Source: an uncultured Actinomycetes bacterium (lineage in GTDB: Bacteria > Actinomycetota > Thermoleophilia > Miltoncostaeales > Miltoncostaeaceae). Taken from it: 5,685 bases of DNA. Where the stretch lies: assembly GCA_937862675.1 (NCBI GenBank), contig CALMEC010000286.1, positions 1 to 5,685 of the forward strand, read 5' to 3'. The position numbers and the translations under genes were made by a program. The notes below the pieces were generated by a model. The model worked only from the letters and a program-made list of their open reading frames with translations. It searched no databases and was not told the DNA's origin. Shown piece by piece: positions 1-5,481 of the stretch (position 1 is the first letter of the stretch; every line of letters begins with the position of its first letter).

Positions 1-653
1 AGATGTTCACATCGCCCAGCACATTCAATTGCGAATTGCCGTCGATCGAGATATCGGCTCGCCCCTGGGGGGCGTCGCTGCGGCCCTTCGCCAGCGAGGC
101 CGAACGTGCCGCCTACTTCGACAGCGCCCTGAGCGCCGCTCAGAGCGAAATTGGCGCCGCGCCGGAACGCCAGATAGCCGTAGACATGGCTCGACCCCAG
201 CAGGTCCACGGTGTCGGGCAGGGTGAAGGTGTCGCCGTGCCAATGGAGGACCGGCACGCCGACAAGGTGGCGAAGGGCGCTGTGCAGGCCGGCGTCGGTG
301 ATCGACAGGGCACCGAATCCGATCTCCTTCCCCGGGCCGCGCGTGACCTCGCCGCCGATCGCCGCGGCCATCAGCTGCGCGCCCAGACAGACGCCGATGG
401 CGGGTCGCCCATCGTCATGACGCTTTCGGATGGCGTCGGTCTCGTCGGCGAGGAACGGGTAGTGCTCGGGGTCATCTGCCGAGATGGGCGCACCCAGCAC
501 GACGAGCAGGTCGGCTTCGTACGCGTCCGCAATCGGGATGTCGGGCGCGTCCAGATACCGGACATCGAAGCCGCGCTCACGGAGGAACGGCTCGAAGACC
601 CCCAGGTCCTCGAACGCCACGTGCCGGATGGCCACAGCCGTACGCGATGTCAT
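1..653 (-). CDS. Class I glutamine amidotransferase, 3' part missing (partial, runs off window)
   Basis: The protein looks like a GMP-synthase-like class I glutamine amidotransferase, which hydrolyses glutamine and passes ammonia to a partner or substrate in the cytosol. The ATG at 653 is preceded by GAGGA with 8 nt spacing. Residues 1-171 fit the family: opening VAIRHVAFEDLG, the strand LLVVLGAPIS (49-58), the nucleophile elbow GVCLGAQ with Cys89, then KEIGFG (109-114) and VLHWHGDTF (135-143). The usual next block, which ends in the catalytic HPE (His and Glu of the triad), is absent. After Leu171, at base 141, the frame reads SGAQGAVEVGG and stays open to the edge for about 46 more codons without any family resemblance and with poorer codon use. 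Similarity is lost inside a palindrome at 125-147. The domain is certain; whether the gene is truncated in nature or joined to foreign sequence is not. The true substrate is unknown. Confidence 0.85.
   Translation of the reverse strand, partial: MTSRTAVAIRHVAFEDLGVFEPFLRERGFDVRYLDAPDIPIADAYEADLLVVLGAPISADDPEHYPFLADETDAIRKRHDDGRPAIGVCLGAQLMAAAIGGEVTRGPGKEIGFGALSITDAGLHSALRHLVGVPVLHWHGDTFTLPDTVDLLGSSHVYGYLAFRRGANFALSGAQGAVEVGGTFGLAGEGPQRRPPGASRYLDRRQFAIECAGRCEH
125..147. repeat. Near-perfect palindrome at the point where amidotransferase similarity ends
   Basis: The arms CGCCCTGAGCG (125-135) and CGCTCAGAGCG (137-147) are inverted copies with one mismatch around a single central C. The core CTGAGCG-C-CGCTCAG (129-143) is perfect. 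It lies where the minus-strand amidotransferase stops resembling its family, so it may mark a recombination or fold-back junction. Short GC-rich palindromes also arise by chance, so significance is uncertain. Confidence 0.6.
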
Positions 654-722
654 GCTCGTCGTCCTCTTCTGAGATGTGCGCGTGGGAGGATGACGGGTGG
701 CGGGCGTGTGCCGTCGATCAGC

Positions 723-741
723 GCGGGGGGGATCCCCCCGC
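723..741. repeat. G7/C6 hairpin centred on GGATCC
   Basis: GGGGGGATCCCCCC (726-739) is a perfect 14-bp palindrome. Flanking GC and GC bases extend it to a stem GCGGGGGG/CCCCCCGC if one G is bulged. No T-run follows on either strand, and it lies between two divergent starts where a terminator is not expected. It may be a regulatory structure in the 5' leader of the amidotransferase, or simply a polymorphic G-run. Confidence 0.5.
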
Positions 742-933
742 CTCGGAGTCCGCAAAGGGAGAGGCGTCCGGTGGTTCGCGCCATCCGGATGGATGGTACG
801 CCGAGCACGTCGGGTGCTTCCAACAATCGCGGCGGCAATCCCCGACGGTCACCGAGCGGCCGTCGTGTCGGTCCCGGGCCGCACGGATCATCCATGAGAA
901 CGGGTTCGACGGGGCAGATATCCGTGGTTTCAC

Positions 934-971
934 CGATAGCGGATCGGAGGGCACGATAGTGGTATACCCGG
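934..971 (+). promoter_or_regulatory. Possible leaderless promoter with 20-bp-period repeat for the secreted protein
   Basis: CGATAGCGG (934-942) and CGATAGTGG (954-962) are near-identical and 20 bp apart. The second contains GATAGT (955-960), a TANNNT-like -10 box ending 11 bp before the ATG. This would place the transcription start at or just before the start codon. No Shine-Dalgarno sits at a usable distance: GGAGGG at 946-951 is 20 nt away. Leaderless genes are common in actinobacteria. No clear -35 box is visible. Confidence 0.3.
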
Positions 972-2303
972 ATGCGCCGACTTACGATCGCCCCGCTCAT
1001 CGCAGTCCTCGCCTTCCTCTGGGTGCCTGCCGCCAACGCCGACAGCCTCGTCTTCAGGGACAAGGACAGTGATGTGGCCGTCGCGCGACCGGACGGGAGC
1101 CTTGTCAAGAAGGTGACGCACGCGTCGAATCCGGACAACGGCTACAAGGCCGTGTCGGTTGCCGATGATGGCGGCATCACGGCCTTCTTGAACCAGAGGG
1201 ACGACAGTGGCAACTCCACTTTCGTCGTGCTGAACCAGGACGGCGTGGTGCTCCACGGGCCGTACCTGTTCGAGAGGTACGGGATCTGCGGCGGGCTGAG
1301 CCCCTTCCGGACCGCGACGTCGCCGGACGGCACCTTCGTAGCGGTGGTGTACATGAAAGGCTCCAACAACTGTCTCGGGGGCACGTCCGTCCTGTCAACG
1401 CGCATCATCAATCGCAACGCCCCGACCATCGGGACGAGTACCTACCCGTCCTACGACTATCTGACGGAACCGCATTGGACGCGTCACCCCGACGTGCGCC
1501 TGGCCGGGATCAACGGCGGCACCGTGTCGGTCTGGCAGAACGATGCGACGAAGATGGACTCGTGGCTCGCGCTTCCGGTCGGCAGTCCGTACCAGTTCGG
1601 CGGATTCGACTTCCATCCGACGGAGACGAAGGTCCTGATCGACTTCGGCCCGGCAAATGGCATCGGAGTCCAGCCCCACAGGCTCGAGCTGTACACCTAC
1701 ACGCAGTTCTCGACCGGAGCCAACCCGCCCACCTCTCCTGAGCCGCAACTCGTCTGCGCGTTGGATGCATACGTATCGAACGAGGGCGGCGGCGGTCGCC
1801 CGTTCTGGTCACCGGACGGAAGTCAGATCGCGTGGACCGGGCCGGAGGGCATCTATGTGTCACCGGCTCCCGTGGCGAACGGCGACACCTGCGTCCTGCA
1901 GCCGCGGCTCGTCGTGCCTGGCGGATCCGATGTTCACTGGGCCAAGTTTGCCGTCACAACGCCGGCGGGGTCCGGCGCGACCGGCTCTGGCTCTGGTGCG
2001 ACGACTCCCACCACCCCCGCGAAGCCGAAGACGCCGCCCGCCCTCGCCCTCGCGAAGGCCCTTCCGGCGAAGAAGGCGTTCGTGCTGAGCCTGACGTTCC
2101 GCAGGCCGGCGCTCGTGAGCGTCACCGTCACCCGCAAGGGGGCGAAGAAGCCGCTCGGCACGGTCAGCTACATCGTGAAGAAGAAGGGCATCGACAACCG
2201 CAGGATCACGAAGGTCCGCGGGAAGGCCCTGAAGCGCGGGGTCTACCGGGTGGTCGTGAAAGTCGGGGCGGCCAAGAAGGCGCTCATGGTGAGCGTGAGG
2301 TAG
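972..2303 (+). CDS. Exported beta-propeller-like protein with C-terminal basic beta-sandwich-like module
   Basis: This is a 443-residue secreted protein of unknown function. The start gives a clean signal peptide: basic MRR, a hydrophobic core to about residue 18, and an A21-N22-A23 cleavage site. Residues 24-328 look like a PD40/WD40-type propeller. The clearest blades are ATSPDGTF, FDFHPTETKVLIDF and FWSPDGSQIAW (278-288), and four cysteines here could form disulfides. A Gly/Ser/Thr/Pro linker (about 329-357) leads to a lysine-rich C-terminal module (358-443) with the pattern LSLTFRRPALVSVTVTR ... LKRGVYRVVVKV, resembling the Ig/fibronectin-like repeats at the ends of Thermoleophilia exported proteins. 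There is no sortase motif or transmembrane anchor, so it is probably released or held by charge. It stands alone: the upstream gene is divergent and the next gene convergent, with stops 48 bp apart and no strong terminator between them. Coding status and export are secure; the fold is inferred and no enzymatic motif is seen. Confidence 0.88.
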   Translation: MRRLTIAPLIAVLAFLWVPAANADSLVFRDKDSDVAVARPDGSLVKKVTHASNPDNGYKAVSVADDGGITAFLNQRDDSGNSTFVVLNQDGVVLHGPYLFERYGICGGLSPFRTATSPDGTFVAVVYMKGSNNCLGGTSVLSTRIINRNAPTIGTSTYPSYDYLTEPHWTRHPDVRLAGINGGTVSVWQNDATKMDSWLALPVGSPYQFGGFDFHPTETKVLIDFGPANGIGVQPHRLELYTYTQFSTGANPPTSPEPQLVCALDAYVSNEGGGGRPFWSPDGSQIAWTGPEGIYVSPAPVANGDTCVLQPRLVVPGGSDVHWAKFAVTTPAGSGATGSGSGATTPTTPAKPKTPPALALAKALPAKKAFVLSLTFRRPALVSVTVTRKGAKKPLGTVSYIVKKKGIDNRRITKVRGKALKRGVYRVVVKVGAAKKALMVSVR

Positions 2304-2351
2304 TCGACGTCAGGAGGGCTCTGGCGTCTGTGCGCAACGTGCCGGGTTCAC

Positions 2352-3221
2352 TCAGACGGTCGCCTCCTCCGCCTCCGCGCTCGCGACCCACGCACGGGGC
2401 GACCGGCCGAGGCGCTGGCTGAACGCGCGGCTGAAGGCGGACGGGCTCGAGTAGCCGAGCTCGCCGGCCGTGATCGCCACCGAGGTCCCCTGTCGCAGCC
2501 GTTCCTGGGCGACGGTGAGGCGCCAGTCGGTGACGTACTCGGCGGGCGGCTGTCCCACCACGTCCCGGAACCGGGCCGCGAAGGCGCTTCGCGACATGTT
2601 CGCGTGGCGGGCCATGGTGGCGAGCGTCCATTCGCGTCCGGGCTCCTCGTGGATGGCGATGATCGTCGGCGCGAGGCGTTCGTCGGACAGGCCGGGCAGG
2701 AGGCCAGGGGGAAGTCCGAGGTCCGCGGTGTGGTCGACCATCCAGCGGAAGAGCTGGATCAGCACGACCTCGAAGAGGCGGTCGGCGATCACCCGGCGCC
2801 CGCAGCGCACGTTGTCGATCTCACCGAAGAGGAGGTCGAGCGCCGGCCGCAGGCTCGGGACCGCGTCCAGGGGGAGGATGATCACCGGCGGCAGTGTGCG
2901 AACGAGCGGATGGGTGGATCCGCCCTCGAAGTCGAGGGTCGCGCAGGCGAAGTCGGAGTCCTCGACGGGCGCGTTGTGGAACGCGTGCTCCAGCGGACGG
3001 GGGTAGAGGAGCAGGCTGGGGTCCTCCACCTCGACGTGCTCCAGCCGGCCGCTCGATCCCACGTGCGTCACCGTCATCTCACCCTCTCGCAGCACGTGGA
3101 GGAACCCACGTCCGGGTTCGGCCGCCAGGGTCGTCACGCCGCAGAGCGGGCCCGAATGGAAGAGGCGCGTGCGCACACGGAATCGCTCCAGCAGGGGTGA
3201 GATGCGATCGAGCGGCGGCAC
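2352..3221 (-). CDS. AraC/XylS-family transcriptional regulator with N-terminal cupin-like sensor domain
   Basis: This is a DNA-binding regulator of 289 residues from the chosen GTG. The N-terminal part (about 4-170; LDRISPLLERF, HSGPLCG, FLHVLREGEMTV, PSLLLYPRPLEHAF) matches the cupin_6/AraC-binding sensor type. The C-terminal part (about 197-278) holds two helix-turn-helix units, TLATMARHANMSRSAFAARF and ITAGELGYSSPSAFSRAF, with the typical ending LGRSPRAW. An in-frame ATG at 3305, with GAGGTGA 9 nt upstream, would add 28 residues. Those codons have only about half G/C at position three, do not resemble the family, and cross the AT-rich inverted repeat at 3243-3257, so I prefer GTG 3221, possibly leaderless. 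The gene is divergent from the AhpD-like gene, the usual arrangement for a regulator and its target. The ligand is unknown. The function class is secure and the start is uncertain. Confidence 0.9.
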   Translation of the reverse strand: MPPLDRISPLLERFRVRTRLFHSGPLCGVTTLAAEPGRGFLHVLREGEMTVTHVGSSGRLEHVEVEDPSLLLYPRPLEHAFHNAPVEDSDFACATLDFEGGSTHPLVRTLPPVIILPLDAVPSLRPALDLLFGEIDNVRCGRRVIADRLFEVVLIQLFRWMVDHTADLGLPPGLLPGLSDERLAPTIIAIHEEPGREWTLATMARHANMSRSAFAARFRDVVGQPPAEYVTDWRLTVAQERLRQGTSVAITAGELGYSSPSAFSRAFSQRLGRSPRAWVASAEAEEATV

Positions 3222-3363
3222 ACCGGCAGGATGCCAGACGATTTGACACGTAGTCAAGACAATTTGCGGCGATGCGTCCAGAGATCCACGACAGCATGCA
3301 GGCATGCCACCCGGTCACCTCATCGGCCGGAGATGTGTCAACCCCACGCTAAGGAGTGTCCTC
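3222..3363. promoter_or_regulatory. Divergent control region between the AraC regulator and the AhpD-like gene
   Basis: This 142-bp region contains an AT-rich island (about 3238-3266) unlike the flanking DNA, with an inverted repeat (3243-3257). It also holds a further GTCAA half-site at 3337-3341 and a GCATGC-AG-GCATGC element at 3294-3307. TTGACA (3243-3248, plus) and TTGACT (3257-3252, minus) are good -35 hexamers, but I find no convincing -10 at 16-18 bp on the plus strand. On the minus strand, CATCCT 18 bp after TTGACT is a weak -10 that would start transcription near GTG 3221. AAGGAG at 3351-3356 is the ribosome binding site of the AhpD-like gene. Confidence 0.6.
3243..3257. promoter_or_regulatory. 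Candidate operator TTGAC-N5-GTCAA
   Basis: This is a perfect 5-bp inverted repeat with a 5-bp spacer, in the only AT-rich part of the divergent region. The same GTCAA half-site recurs at 3337-3341, next to the AhpD-like gene. It is a reasonable binding site for the adjacent AraC-type protein or another dimeric regulator. The short arms limit confidence, and AraC proteins more often use direct repeats. Confidence 0.4.
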
Positions 3364-3915
3364 ATGTCACATGTTCCCCTCGTCGAGCCCGCCTCCGCCT
3401 CCGGCACCGTCAAGGACCACCTCGACCAGATCAACGGAGCCTTCGGCGTCGTGCCCGCCATGTTCCGCACCGTCGCCAACTCGCCGGCCGCCCTTCAGAG
3501 CATGTGGGGTTCGTTCGGCGCGCTCGGTGGCGGCACGATCGGCGCGGCTCTCGGTGAGCAGATCGCCGTCGCCATCGCGAACCGCAACGCGTGCACCTAC
3601 TGCCTGTCGGCGCACACGGTCCTCGGCCAGAAGGCCGGCGTCAGCAAGGAGGCCATGCAGGCCGCCCAGACCGGTGACTCCGACGACCCGCGCACCCAGG
3701 CGATCCTCGCCTTCGCGCTCAAGGTGGTGGAGGAGCGCGGTCAGGTGACGGGCGACGACGTGCAGGCGCTTCGTGACCACGGCGTCAGCGACGAGGAGAT
3801 CGTCGAGATCATCGGCCACGTGGCCCTGAACCTCTTCACCAACTACATCAACGTCGCGCTGGACGTCCCGGTCGACTTCCCGGTCATCCCGTTCCGGGAG
3901 CGGGTGGCGGCCTGA
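3364..3915 (+). CDS. AhpD-like / carboxymuconolactone decarboxylase family protein (putative alkylhydroperoxidase)
   Basis: This is a 183-residue cytosolic protein of the CMD/AhpD fold, probably a thiol-dependent peroxidase. The start at 3364 is fixed by AAGGAG 7 nt upstream; an in-frame ATG at 3304 would add 20 residues that overlap the control region and do not fit the family. The AhpD signature is intact: Glu65, then Cys77-Thr-Tyr-Cys80 and His84. The E-to-C spacing of 12 and C-to-H spacing of 4 match the known Glu118/Cys130/Cys133/His137 arrangement of mycobacterial AhpD. The all-helical C-terminal half (112-168; ILAFALKVVEERG, DDVQALRDHGVSDEEIVEIIGHVALNLFTNYINVA) is typical of the family. 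It is divergent from an AraC regulator that likely controls it, and is followed by a strong hairpin. Peroxidase activity is inferred from the motif; the physiological substrate is unknown. Confidence 0.92.
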   Translation: MSHVPLVEPASASGTVKDHLDQINGAFGVVPAMFRTVANSPAALQSMWGSFGALGGGTIGAALGEQIAVAIANRNACTYCLSAHTVLGQKAGVSKEAMQAAQTGDSDDPRTQAILAFALKVVEERGQVTGDDVQALRDHGVSDEEIVEIIGHVALNLFTNYINVALDVPVDFPVIPFRERVAA

Positions 3916-3922
3916 CGCGCGA

Positions 3923-3959
3923 GCGGTGGGAGGGCGCATGGGTGCTGCCCTCCCACCGC
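3923..3959. terminator. Strong GC-rich hairpin, likely bidirectional terminator
   Basis: Perfect 13-bp arms GCGGTGGGAGGGC (3923-3935) and GCCCTCCCACCGC (3947-3959) enclose an 11-nt loop. The hairpin begins 8 bp after the stop of the AhpD-like gene and lies 26 bp from the stop of the convergent NTF2-like gene, so it can serve both transcripts. There is no U-tract, which is common for actinobacterial terminators. Confidence 0.85.
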
Positions 3960-3985
3960 CGGAACCCCTGGGTGGACCCGTCGAC

Positions 3986-4432
3986 TCAGGCGCCGGCGGG
4001 CGAGTCCGTCTCCGGGCTGAGTGAGAAGTGCGTGTGGACCGCGACGAGCCCATGGGGTGATCCGTCGTTCTCCCGCAGCACGATGGTGCAACGACCCCGC
4101 CGGTCGAACGTCGATCCGTCCGGGTTGACCCCCTCGGACGTCCACCGGGCCGTCAGGACCACGACGGAGGCATCCGTCGCGATCTGGACCATGAGCGTGC
4201 CCGGGATCGCCGCGAACCCGCGGGTCGTGGTCCACGTCGGGTGCCACTGTCGCGCCATCAGGTCGTCGAGATCGCCGAGGTGCTCGGCTCGGGTGCCGAA
4301 CGACACGCACGCTGGATCGAAGAGCCGCCGTCCGGACGTGAGGTCGCGGTTGCGGACGCACACCGCGAAGTCGTCGAACCATGCTCTGGACGCCGCCTCC
4401 ACCGTGGTGACATCGCCGTGTCCGGTCGTCAT
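3986..4432 (-). CDS. NTF2/SnoaL-like family protein
   Basis: This is a 148-residue small alpha+beta-cone protein of the NTF2-like superfamily (SnoaL/ketosteroid-isomerase-like). The pattern fits: an N-terminal helix VEAASRAWFDDFAVCVRNRD (11-30), a region with FDPACVSFGTRAE, then strands MVQIATDASVVVLTARW (81-97), RGRCTIVLREND (112-123) and the closing strand GLVAVHTHFSLSP (128-140). The family includes cyclases, isomerases, hydrolases and non-catalytic binding proteins, so no reaction can be assigned. The ATG at 4432 overlaps the TGA of the upstream gene as ATGA and has GAGGAG 8 nt upstream (4441-4446 on the plus strand), indicating translational coupling and joint function with the PP-loop protein. 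Downstream lies the shared hairpin at 3923-3959. The frame stays open upstream to about 5341, but that stretch is antisense-like filler over the real neighbour. Confidence 0.88.
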   Translation of the reverse strand: MTTGHGDVTTVEAASRAWFDDFAVCVRNRDLTSGRRLFDPACVSFGTRAEHLGDLDDLMARQWHPTWTTTRGFAAIPGTLMVQIATDASVVVLTARWTSEGVNPDGSTFDRRGRCTIVLRENDGSPHGLVAVHTHFSLSPETDSPAGA

Positions 4433-5481
4433 GGACGCCGCTCCTCGCCGACGGCGGCGAGCGCGATGACGAGGGCGTCGACCAGTTCGGTCTGACCGCG
4501 CTCGCCGGCGCGATTCGCCATCTTCCGTCCCAGGCGGACCTTGTAGGCGTCGTTGAACTCCACCGTCGCGACGTCGTCCATCGTCGCCGGGACGTCGAAC
4601 GCAGCCGGCTTGTCGACGCCCTCGATCCAGAAGCAAGCCTGTGTGGTGACGCACTTGAAGCAGCGACCGCAATTGCGGTCGAGTCTCTCGCCCTGCCAGC
4701 AGACACGCAGGTCTCGGACGATGGCGGGTGAGTTCACGAGTGCCGTGACCTTGTCCAGCTTGTCGAAGGCGGCGCCGTCGTGCCACAGCGGACGGGATGC
4801 CGAACCGAGCAGCGGGTCGGTCTGGGCCGTCGAGCCCCAGCGCGGAACCGGCTGGTCGTAGGGGTAGCTGGATGGGATGACCGTGCGGGCGAACCACTGT
4901 TCCAGGCACGAGAGGGCGAAGGCGAGCCAGATCCCGTGGACCTGGTGTGCCCAGTCGCAGCCGGTGGCGGCCTCCAGTCGCTTGACGTCGGTGTGGAGTG
5001 CATAGGCGTCCATTCCGAACGACTCGAGTATCCGTCGGGAACGGGCGAAGGCCGACCCGAAGGTGCCGGTGTCCGATGCGTCGATGTCGAATCCGTGGAT
5101 CATCAGGCCCGCGATCAGGTCGGTGCGGCGGTGCGGTCCCGGTCGGGCGCCCCGGTGACCTCGCAAGGCGGTGAAGCAACTGTCGACGCCACCGGAGAAG
5201 GCGGTGATACCCCCCGCCCACGACGGAGGCGGGATCTCGACGCGGCTCGGTGCGGTGATCGAAACCGCGCGGAGTTCGGGATGGAGCCACGCCATCGCCT
5301 CCTGCCACTCGGCGAGATTCACGCTCCGTTCGAAACGCCACTCATCGTCTTTGTCGCCCAGGACCTGGACGGCCAGTCCGGCGGCCGACGGTTGCAGGAG
5401 GATCTCAGCTCCCCAAGCGACCATGTGGGAACTTCCCCCGAAAACAAGAACAACGGCCCCCAGGGCAAGGAGAGATTTCAT
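4429..5481 (-). CDS. PP-loop ATPase-like protein with QueC-like cysteine site; atypical N-terminus
   Basis: This 350-residue protein (from ATG 5481) belongs to the adenine nucleotide alpha-hydrolase/PP-loop superfamily, which adenylates a carbonyl or nucleobase substrate using ATP. Visible features are AFSGGVDS (94-101, the PP-loop), LMIHGFDID (126-134), DWAHQVHGIWLAFALSCLEQWF (176-197), SSYPYDQPVPRWGS (204-217) and a cysteine cluster C261-X9-C271-X2-C274-X2-C277. That cluster closely follows the zinc site of QueC (C-X8-C-X2-C-X2-C). Outside these parts it is not QueC; it resembles a family of uncharacterised PP-loop proteins. Residues 1-54 are odd: MKSLLALGAVVLVF looks like a signal peptide, and the following LAVQVLGDKDDEWRFERSV does not suit a cytosolic enzyme. 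Family-like sequence resumes at NLAEWQEA (55-62). Other in-frame starts are ATG 5571 (GAGGAG directly abutting, AT-rich codons), 5544 and 5424. It is followed by the coupled NTF2-like gene. Confidence 0.8.
   Translation of the reverse strand: MKSLLALGAVVLVFGGSSHMVAWGAEILLQPSAAGLAVQVLGDKDDEWRFERSVNLAEWQEAMAWLHPELRAVSITAPSRVEIPPPSWAGGITAFSGGVDSCFTALRGHRGARPGPHRRTDLIAGLMIHGFDIDASDTGTFGSAFARSRRILESFGMDAYALHTDVKRLEAATGCDWAHQVHGIWLAFALSCLEQWFARTVIPSSYPYDQPVPRWGSTAQTDPLLGSASRPLWHDGAAFDKLDKVTALVNSPAIVRDLRVCWQGERLDRNCGRCFKCVTTQACFWIEGVDKPAAFDVPATMDDVATVEFNDAYKVRLGRKMANRAGERGQTELVDALVIALAAVGEERRP

Larger units (their letters stand above)
654..971. other. Divergent intergenic region, no convincing gene
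   Basis: This 318-bp gap separates the minus-strand amidotransferase from the plus-strand secreted protein and must hold the promoters of both. Open frames cross it on both strands, but they are arginine- and proline-rich translations with no recognisable domain and continue as antisense frames through the neighbours, so I treat them as high-GC shadows. What can be seen is a G-run hairpin (723-741), a 20-bp-period direct repeat (934-962) and a possible -10 box close to the secreted gene. No sigma-70 consensus pair is clear for the amidotransferase. Confidence 0.6.

Noticed and set aside
3..959. Long plus-strand open frame of 318 codons
   Set aside because: It runs antisense through the amidotransferase and the intergenic region and turns into arginine/proline-rich filler; only its first ~45 codons look coding-like and are noted as an alternative reading of the left edge.
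650..1138. Minus-strand open frame of 162 codons across the intergenic region
   Set aside because: No ribosome binding site or domain; it overlaps the signal peptide region of the clearly coding secreted protein and has arginine-rich composition typical of high-GC shadows.
2304..2351. Terminator between the convergent secreted protein and AraC genes
   Set aside because: Only a 4-bp stem (GACG...CGTC) is visible and no T-run; too weak to call.
1832..2422. Plus-strand 196-codon frame over the end of the secreted protein
   Set aside because: Off-frame shadow made of charged, arginine-rich repeats of the lysine-rich region; no independent start signal.
3367..4053. Minus-strand 228-codon frame opposite the AhpD-like gene
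   Set aside because: It crosses the hairpin terminator and is the antisense shadow of a protein with an intact AhpD motif.
4433..5341. Upstream extension of the NTF2-like frame (451 codons in total)
   Set aside because: Arginine/histidine-rich filler overlapping the PP-loop gene; the ATGA overlap with GAGGAG fixes the start at 4432.
4429..5481. Calling the PP-loop gene queC
   Set aside because: The cysteine spacing differs by one, the rest of the protein does not follow QueC, and no queuosine pathway genes are adjacent.
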